Part shown: positions 33,335 through 45,020 of the stretch, piece by piece | How the letters are laid out: each line of letters begins with the position of its first letter | Position numbering within the stretch: position 1 is the first letter of the stretch | Assembly (NCBI GenBank): GCA_021234155.1 | Contig: JAJEKV010000035.1 | Span: 7,873,891-7,937,890, forward strand | From: Isoetes taiwanensis | Taxonomy: Eukaryota; Streptophyta; Lycopodiopsida; Isoetales; Isoetaceae | DNA: 64,000 bases | Reading direction: 5' to 3' | The notes under the pieces: generated by a model | Told to the model about the DNA's origin: nothing | The model's database searches: none | What the model saw: only the letters and a program-made list of their open reading frames with translations | Program-made: the position numbers and the translations under genes

Positions 33335-35146
33335 AGCCGCGAGGACAAAGCTTTAAGTTTGGAAGAGGCACCTGTTACTCCAGGCCAGAAACAGTTACCA
33401 TTCAAGTGTAAAACAACAGGACAGTATCAAGGGCAGTATCAGAATAAGCAATCAACAACTACGCCAGCCGGAGGCCAACATCAAGGGAAAGCTCAGGGAA
33501 AACCCTTTGGAGACCGTAGGCCACAAAATGGATCAGGGGGCAATTCGCTCAAGCGTCTTTTAGACAGTCTGCCAAAGGAAAAGAGGCAAGAATGCATTGA
33601 AAAGAAGTTATGCTTTAGGTGTTTCCAGCCAGGGCACCGAACGCACGACTGCCCATTCGTCATGCAGGCAGCCTTGGCAGAGCTTGCAGATTGGGAGTCA
33701 CCAATAGAAGGAGATGACGAAGAGGACGACCAGCAGGAAGCCCAAGATTTCATAGATGGTGAGTGCCATATTTGTGCAGCTATTGAGTCAGGTGATGTTG
33801 AAAATCAGCCCACAATCATTGCGGCTGAGGGAATCATAGATAGCAGTCCATATCTAGTCTTGATAGATACATGTAGCTCTCACAACTTTGCCTCTCCTAG
33901 GCTTGCTGCCCTAATGAAGAGCAAAGTCTTGAAGTCAAAGCCAAGGCTAGTTAGTATGGCAAGCGGTGCCATTTGGCACATTAAGGGGAGGAGGATCATG
34001 TTTGACATAGACTTTAGTGGAAGCAATTGGCCGATGGGGGCAGAGGTCATGGATACTGGAAAGTATGACCTTATAGTAGGAATGGAGTTCCTAAAGCCAG
34101 CTAAAGCGATGATTGACTGCGAACGCAACGAGATCTCCATGACGGCGCCAGATGGCAACAGATTCATAGTAAAAGGTAGCTTCTCCTATGCAGTGCATTT
34201 CTATGAAGCAGCTAAGGAAATGTATTGAAAGAAATAAGATGGACTATATTTTGAGGTTAAAAGCAATTGAACCAACTAAAGAGAAAGGAAGTGACCTAAG
34301 TGGGAATCAGTTGCCCAAGCCAGTGGCAAGGCTCATTAGAGAGTTCAATAATGATGTATTTTCGGATCAAATCCGTCAGCTACCACCTTATAGGGGTGTA
34401 GAGTGTGAAATCACACTAGCTCCAGATGCCAAGCCTACCAGCAAGGCACCTTACAGAATGAGCACCCCGGAGTTGATTGAGCTCAAGAAGCAGCTGCAGG
34501 AATTGCTTGACCTTGGATTCATTAGAGCAAGTGTCTCTCCTTTTGGAGCACCCATACTCTTCGTGAAGAAGAAAGACGGGAATTTAAGAATGTGCATAGA
34601 TTATCGCCAGCTTAACAAACAGACGATAAAATAATAAGTATGCTCTGCCAAGGGCAGATGATTTGATGGATTAGCTCCAAGGAGCCAAAGTTTCTCTAAG
34701 ATTGACTTAAGGTCAGGTTACCACCAAATAAGGATAAAGGAAGAAGTCAGAACGCGGTACGGGCACTTCGAGTTTACGGTAATGCCCTTTGGCTTATCGA
34801 ATGCCCCGGCAACTTTCATGCGTCTCATGAACGACATCTTCAGGGAGTTCTTAGATGAGTTTGTCATTGTTTTCTTCGACGACATTCTAGTCTATAACAA
34901 GTCCATTGAAGATCATTGTCTGCAATTGAGAAGAATGTTGGAAAATTTGAGACGGCATCGGTTGTATGGGAAGCTCTCCAAATGCCACTTTGCTACCGAA
35001 AGAGTGGAGTACTTGGGCCACATCATATCAGCGGAAGGGATCTCCACCGACCCCGCAAAGATTGAAGCAGTAGTTGATTGGCCAGCTCCAAAGAATATAG
35101 TCGAAGTGAGAAGCTTTCTAGGTCTGGCAGGATATTATAGGAAGTT
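33335..35146 (+). pseudogene. Ty3/gypsy gag-protease-RT fragment, copy C/D, right part
   Basis: This is the continuation of the fragment interrupted at 20226, starting agccgcgagg. The frame 33359-34228 spans the zinc knuckle (CFRCFQPGHRTHDC), the protease motif with DTC (IDTCSSHNF) and YDLIVGMEFLKPA. RT follows (34188-34634, then 34782-35204) with [11 protein letters not shown], ending at GYYRKF. The +1 break after KQTIK is shared with copies A and B. There is a small private deletion near 34745. Confidence 0.88.
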
Positions 35147-36520
35147 CGAACCACCATTAGTTTCCCTCTCCATTCCGATCTGGCCATTCTTCCATAGAAC
35201 TTGAGACCCTTTGTGCAGTGCAGACCAACCTCTCAGGCATGAGACAGAGGGCTCATAGCACTATATAGTGTGGGAGGGGCCCATCTGATTTGAGTAGGAG
35301 AAGAACCCATGCATTACTTGCATGTGCTTTTCATTAATTGATGGTTTAGCAAGATGTGACCAAATATTTCGATAAAGACAATGTGGAACTAGAAACATTA
35401 GGCATAAAGGACTTAGTAGTTAGGACTTAACAAAACCAATCGGAATGATAAAAAATTGGTGCATTATATAGGTGAATGGTGTCTCCGCGACCAGGATAGT
35501 CGTTCGGGTCTTTTGGAGTGGAGGAATGGGACCAGACACCAATTCCCTACAAAATAGAAATAGGAGGACCATTTTGGCTCGGTTTTGGATTTCTATAAAT
35601 TCTTGTAACTATTTCTATAGATTTTGAGTTGGTATTTGCTAAAGACCTGCTGAAAAAGAGTGAGATCTTACTCGAACTGCATTTGGTCATATATGTCTTT
35701 GCTCCAACTGGCTTCCTGCGTTTGCTTGGATCTATGTTTCCTGCATTTGCGCAGATTTGTGCCTGCTCAAACTGGCTTCCTGCGTTTGTTCAGATCTACT
35801 TTTGCTTGAGGAACTTCTCTGCAACTTAAGAATCCAAGAATGGAATTGGAGAACCGATAGTGCGAAATGGAGGTACCCTATTCCATTTTGCAGTATAGAC
35901 GCTGACACATTGCACCATTAAATGCATGCCAACCCAAAAACACGACCCTATTACAGATTCCTTTTAGAGATTCCTTTTACAGATTCCTTTATTAGAAGTA
36001 AGAAGGTAACAATTACATGGATCTACAACTTTCTACATTTTCTACAAAATGATGCATTGTGCCACCAAATTTTAAGTCCTGAATCATTCCCGTTGTCTCT
36101 ATTTCTTTTACACATTCCTTCGGTAGAAACAAAGAAGTGGCAGTTCTATCGACTTAAGATCTAGGAAAAATTACTAGCTTTCAACTTCTCTAAATTTTCT
36201 CAACACCAAGCTACTTTTCAACTCAATGTCTTGCTCCCCTTTTACCAGTTCCCACTATAGTCCCGACAACCTAGGCGCTAATTGTCCTTCCATTGTGTAT
36301 TTCAAGAACATGCCACCTAGTCGAACTCCTAGTTTTCTTTATTCCAACCAACACCATGTCCATCAAAATAAGAGTAGACAAATATTAATGGGAGTTCAAT
36401 AATGGAAAATTACAACAAATGAGACCTTTAGGTAAATACGCACAATCAGTGCTCATTCAGTAAGTATACGATTTTATTCAAAGAAACGAGAGAGCAATTC
36501 GAGTTCCTCGTCGGGCGAAA
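35147..36520 (+). repeat. F-box 5' module, copy D
   Basis: Complete module from cgaaccaccattag to the F-box start at 36521; near-identical to copy B. It presumably holds the promoter and leader of the best-preserved F-box copy. A cattatatagg element is at about 35463. Confidence 0.75.
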
Positions 36521-37742
36521 ATGCACCAGAACGGCAGAAAAAAACTAAGCCTACAAAATGGCAGATTTACAAACGCTTAAGAGGATCTACCAAGCATGCT
36601 TCTGAAACGATCAAATGGGACTTGCTTCCGGCGGATGTTGGAATTCGTATTTTAGCGTTTCTACAGGTCAGGGATCTTGTTAGGTTTTCTTCAGTATGCA
36701 AAAACTGGAGAAACACAATTTTGTTTTCTCAGTATTTTAAGGAGCTTCATTCCAGGATTTGTCCCCCGCAGCAATGTATATTGTGCTTTCCAGAATGTGA
36801 AATTGGAGAGGAGCCATGTGTTAGTATTGAATATTTTCATGTCTCTAAAACCGGAACCACACTTCTGAGTTTGCAGCACCCAGGGCTAGTCTTTGCTAAT
36901 GATGGAGGTTTTGTCTGCATGTCTAGAATGCAAGAAGAAAATCTTACATATGAGGTTGGGAATCCATTAATTAATTCATGGAAGACTATACCTAGCCCTT
37001 CTGAAGATTTGGTTCCAACAGACATGATTGTAGATAAGTCGTCAGGTGATTATATGATCTTGGCATTAGGACCAAAAATAGATTATGCAGAGGTATATGA
37101 TTCAAGGGAGAATCTGTGGAGGAAGGGAGGGACAGTGGACTCTAGTGGTGTTCCCCATAATGAACTTATCGGCACTTCTCACATTTTTTTCAGATCCGAT
37201 GGCGAGGAAGAGAAAGTTGCGATTTATGATTATGCGCAAGATCGTTTTAGTTGGGTGAATTTTGACTATCCAAATTTTGATTATGAAGTTGGGAACTACA
37301 CATGTTTCGTTTCCAAATGTAAAGATAGAATGATCTTAGTTGGCCTTGCCCAAAGGAAGCCAAAAATTGAACTTTGGAGTGGAAGTATATTGAATGGTAC
37401 GTTGAAGTGGACCTTGATGACTGAACTTGATAGAGCAGCATTGAAGGAGTTGATTTTTAAGGCAGATGCAATTGAACGGGAGAATAAATACTATTGGATC
37501 CGCACTACTTCCCCGGAGAAATGGTATCCAAAGGTTGCCTTCGGGCTTAACATGATAGCATTCTCATTGCCATAGCAGGGGCAGAGAAAGATACGGATCA
37601 TATTACTTTGTTGCTTGAATATGACCTGGCAAAATGTCTTTGGAAACCAATTATAATTCCAGATACTCTTTATTACTTCCCTGACGATTCATCAACAGAT
37701 GTAAGATTAATGTTTTTTTATCCCACCTTGTTCTTACCTTAA
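36521..37742 (+). pseudogene. F-box/kelch-type protein, nearly complete copy D (two frame breaks)
   Basis: The family start codon is ATG 36521 (MHQNGRK), but one base is missing in an A-run at ~36543 relative to copies A-C. The F-box therefore lies in a different frame from the ATG. The frame then stays open from ~36560 to 37572. The F-box is at ~36616-36745 ([30 protein letters not shown]). A kelch/F-box-associated-like region follows (TTLLSLQHPGLVFANDGG, KSSGDYMILALGPKIDYAEV, YDSRENLWRKGG, IELWSGSILNGTLKW). A TAG at 37573-37575 ends this frame. The adjacent frame continues with LLLEYDLAKCLWKPIIIPD to a stop at 37740, with a possible splice donor at 37701. The protein would act as a substrate adaptor of SCF ubiquitin ligase. 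Homopolymer sequencing error at the first break is a real alternative to pseudogenisation. Confidence 0.78.
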
Positions 37743-39334
37743 ATCTACATGTGTCCTTGAAGGGTTCAGGATTTCATGTTTTTGTAGGGTTTGATATACT
37801 TTATTTGGAAGTGAGATTTGGAAGTTTAATATTGTTACACCAAGAAAAGATGAAAATCATCTCGTTCATGTGGGATTGCAGGCCATAAGAAGCTTAATTA
37901 TGTGGAAAATAGACCATACAAAACTGATGCCAGAATTTGGAGATTAGAATACAGAGACTCTAGTGTTCTTATTTATGCATTGATGTGCTGACCTCTGCAT
38001 ATGCTTGTTCTTTGTCTGTGAATTGTAAGGGTTCAGATCTGTTGGGGCACCTGTATATTATAGATTTGCTTCAAATATCTATTTGATGTTGTAAGCTATC
38101 CGTATGTTCTTGACACTCTTTGCTATGAGAACCATGAGTATTACGTGATAGCATTGTTAAAGGGGATGGCGGACAGGGCAAAGCTCTAAGGCAACAGCTT
38201 TTGAATGAGCAGAATTCAATTTATTCTGCACATATTTTAGCTTGAAACAAAGTAATTGCAAGCTTAACTGAAATGGCAACAATGTTGCCCGTGAAATTAT
38301 ATTGAACAATGTCTTGAGTCATCTATTCAACTGCTGATATGCTCTGCAAATTATTGGAATCCCACCATTTATCATTTAAAATAGTTTAGTTTTTTGACAG
38401 AGGTTCTAAATTGTGTGGCCTATCGTATAAGCACAGAGTTTTTGGATCAAAGTCCATTGGCAGCTATCTAAATGAACTATCACTAGTATTGCACACTTAA
38501 TTATGAAGCCTCAGAGTTTTTGGATCACAGTCCATTGGCAGCTATCTAAATGAACTATCACTAGTTGTTGCATGCAATCAAGTTTGCACACTTAATTATG
38601 AAGCCTTAAGTTTGACGAGCAAGTTCACAAGGGTGGCAGCAAGGTTTCAGTCTGAAACAACAATTTCTGTGGTCTATAAATATAATAGCTTTGGGATGAA
38701 CCAATTTTGTGTGATTTAGCTTGGGTCTATAAAAATAATAGCTTTTGGGATGAATCAATTTTTGTGTGTTTTATTTGCGTTTCAAGATTAGCAGATAAAT
38801 GTGCTTCTTGAGGCCAGTGGGAGATGTCAGTAGAGTATATAAGCCCACCTATTCTTTTTGTGCCTGGTTTTGAGCCTCTCCCTTTGTTGTTTAATCTTGA
38901 AGGCTTCCTTGTGTCTACAGTGATCTTTGGCCTTAAGACGATATTGTAGAATTTCTATCCTTTGTGCCGTAAGATGGTATTTTTAGTTAGAATAATTGGA
39001 CACGAGAATAGTTTAAAGGCCAAACAATCCTTGTTGATAATAAATATATATTGAGTTAAAGAATAGTTGGACAGGAGAATAGCTTAGAGGGCAACCCTCT
39101 GTTGCTTCAGCAACTTATTCATACTATAACTTATGATTCCGCTAAGTGAAACTCAACATATCGAGGTTAAATTAGATGTCGCAAAATCTGCCAAATTTAT
39201 TTTCTTTACTCGTCGAACGAAGTGCTACAAACTTTAGATACTACACGGATGCAACGTGGCACTTACCATTTGTTGCTTCTTAAAGCGCAATACCAACGAC
39301 ATGCAAGAAGGTGTTAATAAGAAACTATACAAAT
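37743..39334 (+). repeat. 3' flank of the F-box gene with two local tandem duplications
   Basis: No coding is seen. An ~80-95-bp duplication lies at 38433-38510/38511-38606 (gtttttggatca...gaactatcactag). A ~55-bp duplication lies at 38671-38723/38724-38780 (ggtctataaa...ataatagctt). A TATA-like tatataag is at 38836-38843. The last 350 bp (from ~38985) recur at 41992-42334. Confidence 0.65.
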
Positions 39335-40193
39335 CGAACCACCATTAGTTTCCCTCTCCATTCTGATCTGGCCATTCTTCCATAGAACTTGAGACCCTTT
39401 GTGCAGTGCAGACCAACCTCTCAAGCGTGAGACAAGGGCTCATAGCACTATGTAGTGTGGGAGGTGCCCATCTGATTTAAGTAGGAGAAGAACCCATGCA
39501 TTACTTGCATTTTCATTAATTGATGGTTTAGCAAGATGTGACCAAATATTTCGATAAAGACAGTGTGGAACTAGAAACATTAGGCATAAAGGACTTAGTA
39601 GTTAGGACTTAACAAAACCAATTGGAATGAGCAAAAATTGGTGCATTATATAGTTGAATGGTGTCTCCGCGACCAGTGATAGTCGAGAGCGGGTCTTTTG
39701 GAGTGGAGGAATGGTGGACCAAACACCAATTCCCTACAAAATAGAAATAGGAGGGCGATTTTAACTCGGTTTTGGATTTCTATAAATTCCTGTCGCTATT
39801 TCTATAGATTTTGAGTTGGTATTTGCTAAAGACGTGCTGAAGAAGAGTGAGATCTTACTCGAACTGCATTTGGTCATATACATCTTTGCTTTGGAGAACC
39901 GATAGTGCGAAATGGAGGTACCCTATTCCATTTTGCAGTATAGACGCTGACACATTGCACCACTAAATGCATGCCAACCCAAAAACACGACCCTATTGTC
40001 TTCTTTCCTTTTACAGATTCCTTTATTAGAAGTAAGAAGGTAACAGTTACATGGACCTACAACTTTCTACATTTTCTACAAAATGATGCATTGTGCCACC
40101 AAATTTTAAGTCCTAAATCATATTTCTTTTACACATTCCTTCGGTAGAAACAAAGAAGTGGCAGTTCTATCGACTTAAGATCTAGGAAAAATT
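39335..40193 (+). repeat. F-box 5' module, copy E, truncated
   Basis: It starts cgaaccaccattag, lacks the ctggcttcctgcg part (join at ~39893) and stops at ctaggaaaaattac before any F-box codon. It shows that the 3' flank of one unit is normally followed by the 5' module of the next. Confidence 0.78.
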
Positions 40194-40205
40194 ACGTTGA
40201 GCGAA

Positions 40206-40277
40206 TGGCCTGGAGGGCCATTTTCTAGGCTTGGCGTCGGGCCCTTTTCCAAGCCCAGAAAATGGCCCTCCAGGACA
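40206..40277. repeat. Strong hairpin, ~29-bp arms
   Basis: The left arm (40206-40234, tggcctggagggccattttc...) is the imperfect reverse complement of the right arm (40249-40277), with two mismatches and a 14-nt loop. It lies exactly where the F-box module copy E ends. Confidence 0.8.
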
Positions 40278-41991
40278 TTCCCCTATACAACTCTACCTTA
40301 AGGCTGTTCAATTTCTTCTTTTTTTGATGTACAACTACTTGTACTTTTTCTAATCCTTTTGCTTATCTATTCTTGCCTCTAGAAGCTTGTACTGATCTGA
40401 TGGGATGGTACGGTGCGGTGCGGTGCGGTACGGTACGGGACGGGATGGGAATGGGGTTGGGGAATAGGGACAAGACGGGGACAGGACAGCAATACCAAAA
40501 TACCAACAATAGAGCCAAACATTCCCTAAAAGAATGTAGTATACGTGGCAGCGCACCATTGGAAGATAAGTCAGAATTTTTAACACCTTACATTTATGTT
40601 ACAGTAATGTCAATTTACTTGACATTCCTGAGATGGAAACAGGGCTCCTCGCATGCCCTGTTTCCATCTCTCTATACAGATAGATAGTATGTTTTACCAC
40701 ATGGCACCGATTACATACAATACCTTTATTTTTTCCTTCTTTCTACAAGCAGAACTAAATTATCGTAGCATGCATTTGGATATACCCAGGCCCTCGCTAG
40801 CAATATGTCTTAGGAGTATGTTTAGATCTGTGTCATCCAAGCTTGACATGTTTAAAGGCTCATCATTACGAATGTATCTATATTGAGTAGATGCCATCCA
40901 TTAAATCATTTATCCAAATCTCCTATAACAGTATATTTACGTAAGATATTTTTTTTATTTTTCCCTTCTTTTTACAAGCACAACTAAATTACGTAGCATG
41001 CGTTTCGACCTATCCAAGCCCTTGGATTGCTTCCACCACTATGTCTTCCGAGTATGTTTAGAGCTATATCATCCAAGCTTAACATATTCAAAGACTGTGT
41101 TGCACATGGCCCCAATCTCTATTCAACGCATGTTTATGAAGTTGCATTGTGAATTACTAAGGTTTTGTACAATGCTGAACTTGATACCCTTTATTATTTG
41201 ACAAAAGAATTTCAATTCATTGAAATAAGTTTTTTTGGGTTGTCCGAAGGGCAAACCCTAGGCGAGCTTGTGGTGTTTCAGGAATATGATATGAATATAC
41301 GGTATCAATGGCATAGATGAATGTTTTGAAGGGGAGGCATGCCAAATAGAGGGCGAGAAATAGTCGAAAAAAGAAAGATGTTAAATGCGCATTTTCTTTC
41401 CAAAATGGGCACCTCAGAATGAACTCTGAGATTGTATGTCTTTTTGTTTTTCCTTTCCTTATGCCGCCTTGTGCTCTGTTCTTAGTTTTTCCTTGGACGA
41501 CTCCATATATTAAAAGAAAGAGCACTGCTTGTTCCATGTTAAGTTGACTATTGGTTTTTGCTTTGTCTGTGATTCAAACTGCAATTAGCACTATAGGGAA
41601 AGGAGTAGTTTAGATGGTTTTATGAAATGGAACCAAATTAATGCGGACCGCATGTGGTAGACTTGAACCTTTTACTCCTTCAATACTGTGCAACGACCAA
41701 TGCCAGAGATTAACCTGCTTATAAAGATTGATGGGTTTCTATTTCTTGCCTACTTAGTTTGCAAGAGCAATTTGCAAAGAAAGTCCATTGACAAAGTTTT
41801 TCCTTATTTTGTATAGGGTTTTGTCTAACCTGTTCTGTGGTTTTTCCTAGATTTGATCTCTTGTGAAGAAGTTCGATCAGCCTCAGACTTATAAGAGGTT
41901 TCTTCAGAGTTGTACCGTTAGTGGAGATGGAACATTTGAAAACATACGAAACTGAAAGGCTGGAGGCCCTTGCTAATAATAAACATATAGT
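40278..41991. repeat. Gene-poor stretch: GGTGC microsatellite and a diverged ~230-bp tandem duplication
   Basis: A cggtg/cggta tract lies at 40409-40440. Two diverged copies at about 40734-40862 and 40963-41093 share acaagca(g/c)aactaaatta and the word catccaagctt. No reading frame here matches a known protein; open frames of ~100 codons on either strand (for example 41217-41537 minus) look incidental. Confidence 0.5.
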
Positions 41992-42557
41992 TAGAATAAT
42001 TGGACACGAGAATAGTTTAAAGGCCAAACAATCCTTGTTGATTATAAATATATATTGAGTTAAAAAGTAGCTGGACAGGGGAATAGCTTAGAGGGCAACC
42101 CTCTATTGCATCAGCAACTTATTCATACTATAACTTATGATTCCGCTAAGTGAAACTCAACATATCGAGGTTAAATTAGATGTCGCAAAAGCTGCCAAAT
42201 TTATCTTCTTTACTCGTTCGAACGAAGTGCACAAACTTTAGATACTACACGGATGCAACGTGGCACCTACCATTTGTTGCTTCTTAAAGCGATATCAACG
42301 ACATGCAAGAAGGTGTTAATGAGAAACTATACAAATCGAACCACCATTAGTTTCCCTCTCCATTCCGATCTGGCCATTCTTCCATAGAACTTGAGACCCT
42401 TTGTGCAGTGCAGACCAACCTCTCAGGCATGAGACAGAGGGCTCATAGCACTATATAATGTGGCAGGGGCCCATCTGATTTGAGTAGGAGAAGAACCCAT
42501 GCATTACTTGCATGTGCTTTTCATTAATTGATGGTTTAGCAATTTCGATAAAGACAA
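41992..42557 (+). repeat. F-box 3' flank plus start of 5' module, second copy
   Basis: 41992-42334 repeats 38985-39334, and 42335-42557 repeats the cgaaccacc module start with a small deletion (near gtttagcaatttcg). The array ends at about 42557, where chromovirus integrase sequence begins. Confidence 0.75.
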
Positions 42558-43152
42558 TTCGACTTGAGAAACTCCAAGCTCTTCAATCAGATCTTCAGCA
42601 TCATCTTTATCGAGCACAGGAAGGCTATCGGCATTATGCTGATTTGCATCGGCAGGAAGCTCCTAAAATTTCACGTTGGTGACCTTGCCTTGCTTCTTCG
42701 TAAGGACCTCCCTACCTCACGTCCACGCAATAAGCTTGACTATCATCACCTTGGTCCTTACCGGATCACAGCTCAGATTAGCAATGTGGCATTCTGGCTC
42801 GAGCTCCCTCCAGCTGTTCAGCTCCATCCAGTATTTCATATTTCTCTATTGGAGCGCTACACAGTTAATATTTTCCCGGATCGCGTTCCTCTGCCACCAC
42901 CAGCATTGGAAATTGATGATCATGAGGAGTTCGAGGTTCGAGAGATTCTGGACTCTAAATTTCTTCGTCAGGATTGTATTACTTTATTGATTGGGAAGAT
43001 TACTCACCAAGTGATAGAACCTGGGAGCCTGCCGAGAATCTGACTAATGCTCCTGATAAAATTGCGGAGTTTCACCGGCGTTACCCGGATAAGCCAAGTT
43101 TGAGTACTCCGGCCCCAGCTCCAAGGACTCGTCACCGTCGTGGGGAGGGATG
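42558..43152 (+). pseudogene. Chromovirus integrase tail and chromodomain
   Basis: The reading EKLQALQSDLQHHLYRAQ (helical region) is followed in other frames by FHVGDLALLLRKDLP, HHLGPYRITAQISNVAFWLE and HPVFHISLLERY (GPY/F integrase C terminus). Then comes YYFIDWEDYSPSDRTWEPAE, a good chromodomain core (aromatic Y, W-E-D-Y, TWEP), ending near 43150. There are at least two frame changes. These are exactly the parts missing from the integrase at 11336-12055, in the same orientation. Confidence 0.85.
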
Positions 43153-43470
43153 GTGTGACGACCATAATATGTACAAAAAATGGTCGTCACTTGGATGCAA
43201 AAAGGTAGTAGCACAAGACAAGGTTTGAACTCGCAACCTTCTAGCTGCGAGTCAAACACCTTTGCCAAGTGCGCTACCAATATTTGTTAAAAACATTCTC
43301 TCATGTCTTTCTTATATGTGGCACTATTTCAAGGTGGTTTTAGAATATTCTAGAACCTATATGCATGCGTGACACTTGGCATGATCTCATCCATCACAAC
43401 AATCCCAATTCTGGGTCTATAGTAGGGAACAACACTAACAAAAAGACTACATGCCGTTGTTCAGAAAAAT
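43153..43470 (+). other. Possible LTR remnant of the chromovirus
   Basis: Directly after the chromodomain frame, TGTGACGACCATAATATG has the TG start expected of a 3' LTR. I cannot find its right end or a matching 5' copy near 7.6 kb. Confidence 0.35.
43212..43280 (-). ncRNA. tRNA-like sequence (degenerate tRNA or SINE head)
   Basis: The minus strand reads GGTAGCGCACTTGGCAAAGG, a box-A-like D-arm. It is followed after a 5'-TTTGACTCGCAG anticodon-arm-like stretch by GGTTGCGAGTTCAAACC, a good box B/T-arm. Plant SINEs begin with such tRNA-like heads. The acceptor stem does not pair convincingly, so a functional tRNA is unlikely. Confidence 0.5.
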
Positions 43471-43760
43471 CTACATGTAGTTATGTAGAGGTGTAGTTTA
43501 TTAAGGAGACGATGTAGTTTTTTTAAGGGGCTATAGTTTTTATTTTTAGGAGGTGTGGTTTTTTTTAGGTGTGGTTTTTTTAAGGAAAGTGTAAATTTTT
43601 TTTTTAAAAGGTGTTGTTTTTAAGAAAGTGTTATTTTTTGAGGTGTGGTTTATAACTAGGTGTAATTTTTAAGTAGCTGTTTTTACCAGGACGTATAGTT
43701 TTTTTAGGTGTGGTTTATAAGCAGGCGGAGTTTTTAAGTAGCTGTTTTCTAAGGAACTAT
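43470..43760 (+). repeat. T-rich imperfect repeats of aggtgtggttttt
   Basis: About ten diverged units of the form agg(t)gtggtttttt or gtagctgttttt run across this interval. Simple low-complexity sequence; no gene. Confidence 0.75.
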
Positions 43761-43766
43761 GGTTTA

Positions 43767-44565
43767 GCCATTGATTTTAGCCTCTTTTTTTCCAATGGTC
43801 AACAACCAATGGCTCACAACAAAAGCCCTTTTTTTTGTGCGTGTGGTGCATAATGGGCACATGAAGGGCCATTGATTTTAGCCTTTTTTTTCAATGGTCA
43901 ACTACCAATGGCTCACAACAAAAGCCCTCTTTTTGTGTGTGTGGTGCATAATGGGCACATGAAGGGCTTGAAGGGCGCAAGAAGTGCAGTTTCCCCGCCG
44001 GCAACACATTTCTTATCATAACTTTTGATTCAGAGCTCTATTTGAGATGATTTTTATTGCTTGGAAAGCTCTCTCCGAGATCTTTTTGATAGTGTATGAC
44101 ATGGATATGTTTGGTTAAGTTATGTATGCTAAAACAGCAATTTTTCAGCCGGGTTTGGTAGGCTTTCACATCCTACCAGCTGATTAATACAGGATTGCGC
44201 TATTGGATATTGTTTTATGGCTCATTCCGAATTTCTGAATGAAGCTTGCAAAAAATTACCATGCATTTTTAGATTTTTAGGCAGTTATTAAGCAAATTCC
44301 AAGGCTTCTAGATCCTTGTCTAACAAGCAGAAAAGTTTCCCACTTTGGTTTCTCACCACAAGAATCCATGGAGGCCAAAGGCTGCTGTTAAATTCCAGTT
44401 GAAAAATGTTTGTGTACGGGTGTTGCAAACTTTATGACTTTCAGAATAATGGAATCAATCTGCTCTATCTTTATGGTAACTTTTACTTATGTTCTATTTG
44501 TTTTATTGTGATCAAATTCAAAAGCTACAGGTGATGAAAGCCTCAAATGAATTCTAGTTTTTTTC
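43767..44565 (+). repeat. Dispersed repeat with two ~101-bp tandem modules (copy 1)
   Basis: Modules 43767-43867 and 43868-43968 each run from gccattgattttagcc through caatggctcacaacaaaagc to gcacatgaagggc. The following ~600 bp (cttgaagggcgcaagaagtg... to gaattctag) recur almost unchanged at 48366-48955. Confidence 0.8.
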
Positions 44566-45020
44566 TGGTTTGAATTCTAAATTTTTTGTCACATAAAAAT
44601 TTTTTTGCAACACAAACCATTAACATCCAACATATAAAAATTAAATCCCCCAACACATAACAAACAACACATAACAACCATTGACATTAACAACCAACAC
44701 ATAACTACCATTGACATTAATTAACACAACCATCCAACACATTTAAATTAAAATCCCCCTTAAACCCCCTTTGGTTTGGGTGCATATTCACACGGGGGGT
44801 GATGTAGGGCAGCGAGAGCCCTCATAATTGTATTTTGCACGTACGAAATCAACACCATATAGTATTCCGCTTGAAATCTTATAGTATTTTGCGATTTTTG
44901 TTATACAGTATAGCAAATTTTGTACTTGCATACCCCACAAACAAGGAACTTTACGTACGATGTAGATTAAGGAATAAGGGGTGAATATGCCTATCCAACA
45001 GCTCTCGTTGCACAGAGATT
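44566..45020. mobile_element. TIR-type element, copy 1 (right end eroded)
   Basis: It contains CCTTTGGTTTGGGTGCATAT at 44768 followed by tcacacggggggtgatgtag, and near 45000 the matching gctctcgttgc of the opposite end. The outer right end is replaced. A left flank rich in accattgacatt/aacacata words is shared with the copy at 51892-52406. No coding capacity. Confidence 0.65.

Larger units (their letters stand above)
20222..33339 (-). mobile_element. 13.1-kb Ty3/gypsy chromovirus-like element with extra histone-H3-like gene
   Basis: The element spans 20227-33334 and is flanked by the 5-bp TSD agccg (20222-20226 and 33335-33339). The uninterrupted target is seen in copy A at about 14571. The LTRs are 20227-21867 and 31700-33334. 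The primer-binding site beside the right LTR and the polypurine tract beside the left LTR both show that it is transcribed on the minus strand. Order from its 5' end: LTR, PBS, H3-like gene, unknown gene, gag, protease, RT, RNase H, integrase with chromodomain-like tail, PPT, LTR. LTR-to-LTR integrity and the TSD argue that the two additional genes moved with the element. Most reading frames contain shifts, so this copy is probably not autonomous today. Confidence 0.92.

Noticed and set aside
41217-41537. 106-codon minus-strand frame
   Set aside because: No domain, atypical composition, and no neighbouring exon or promoter evidence.
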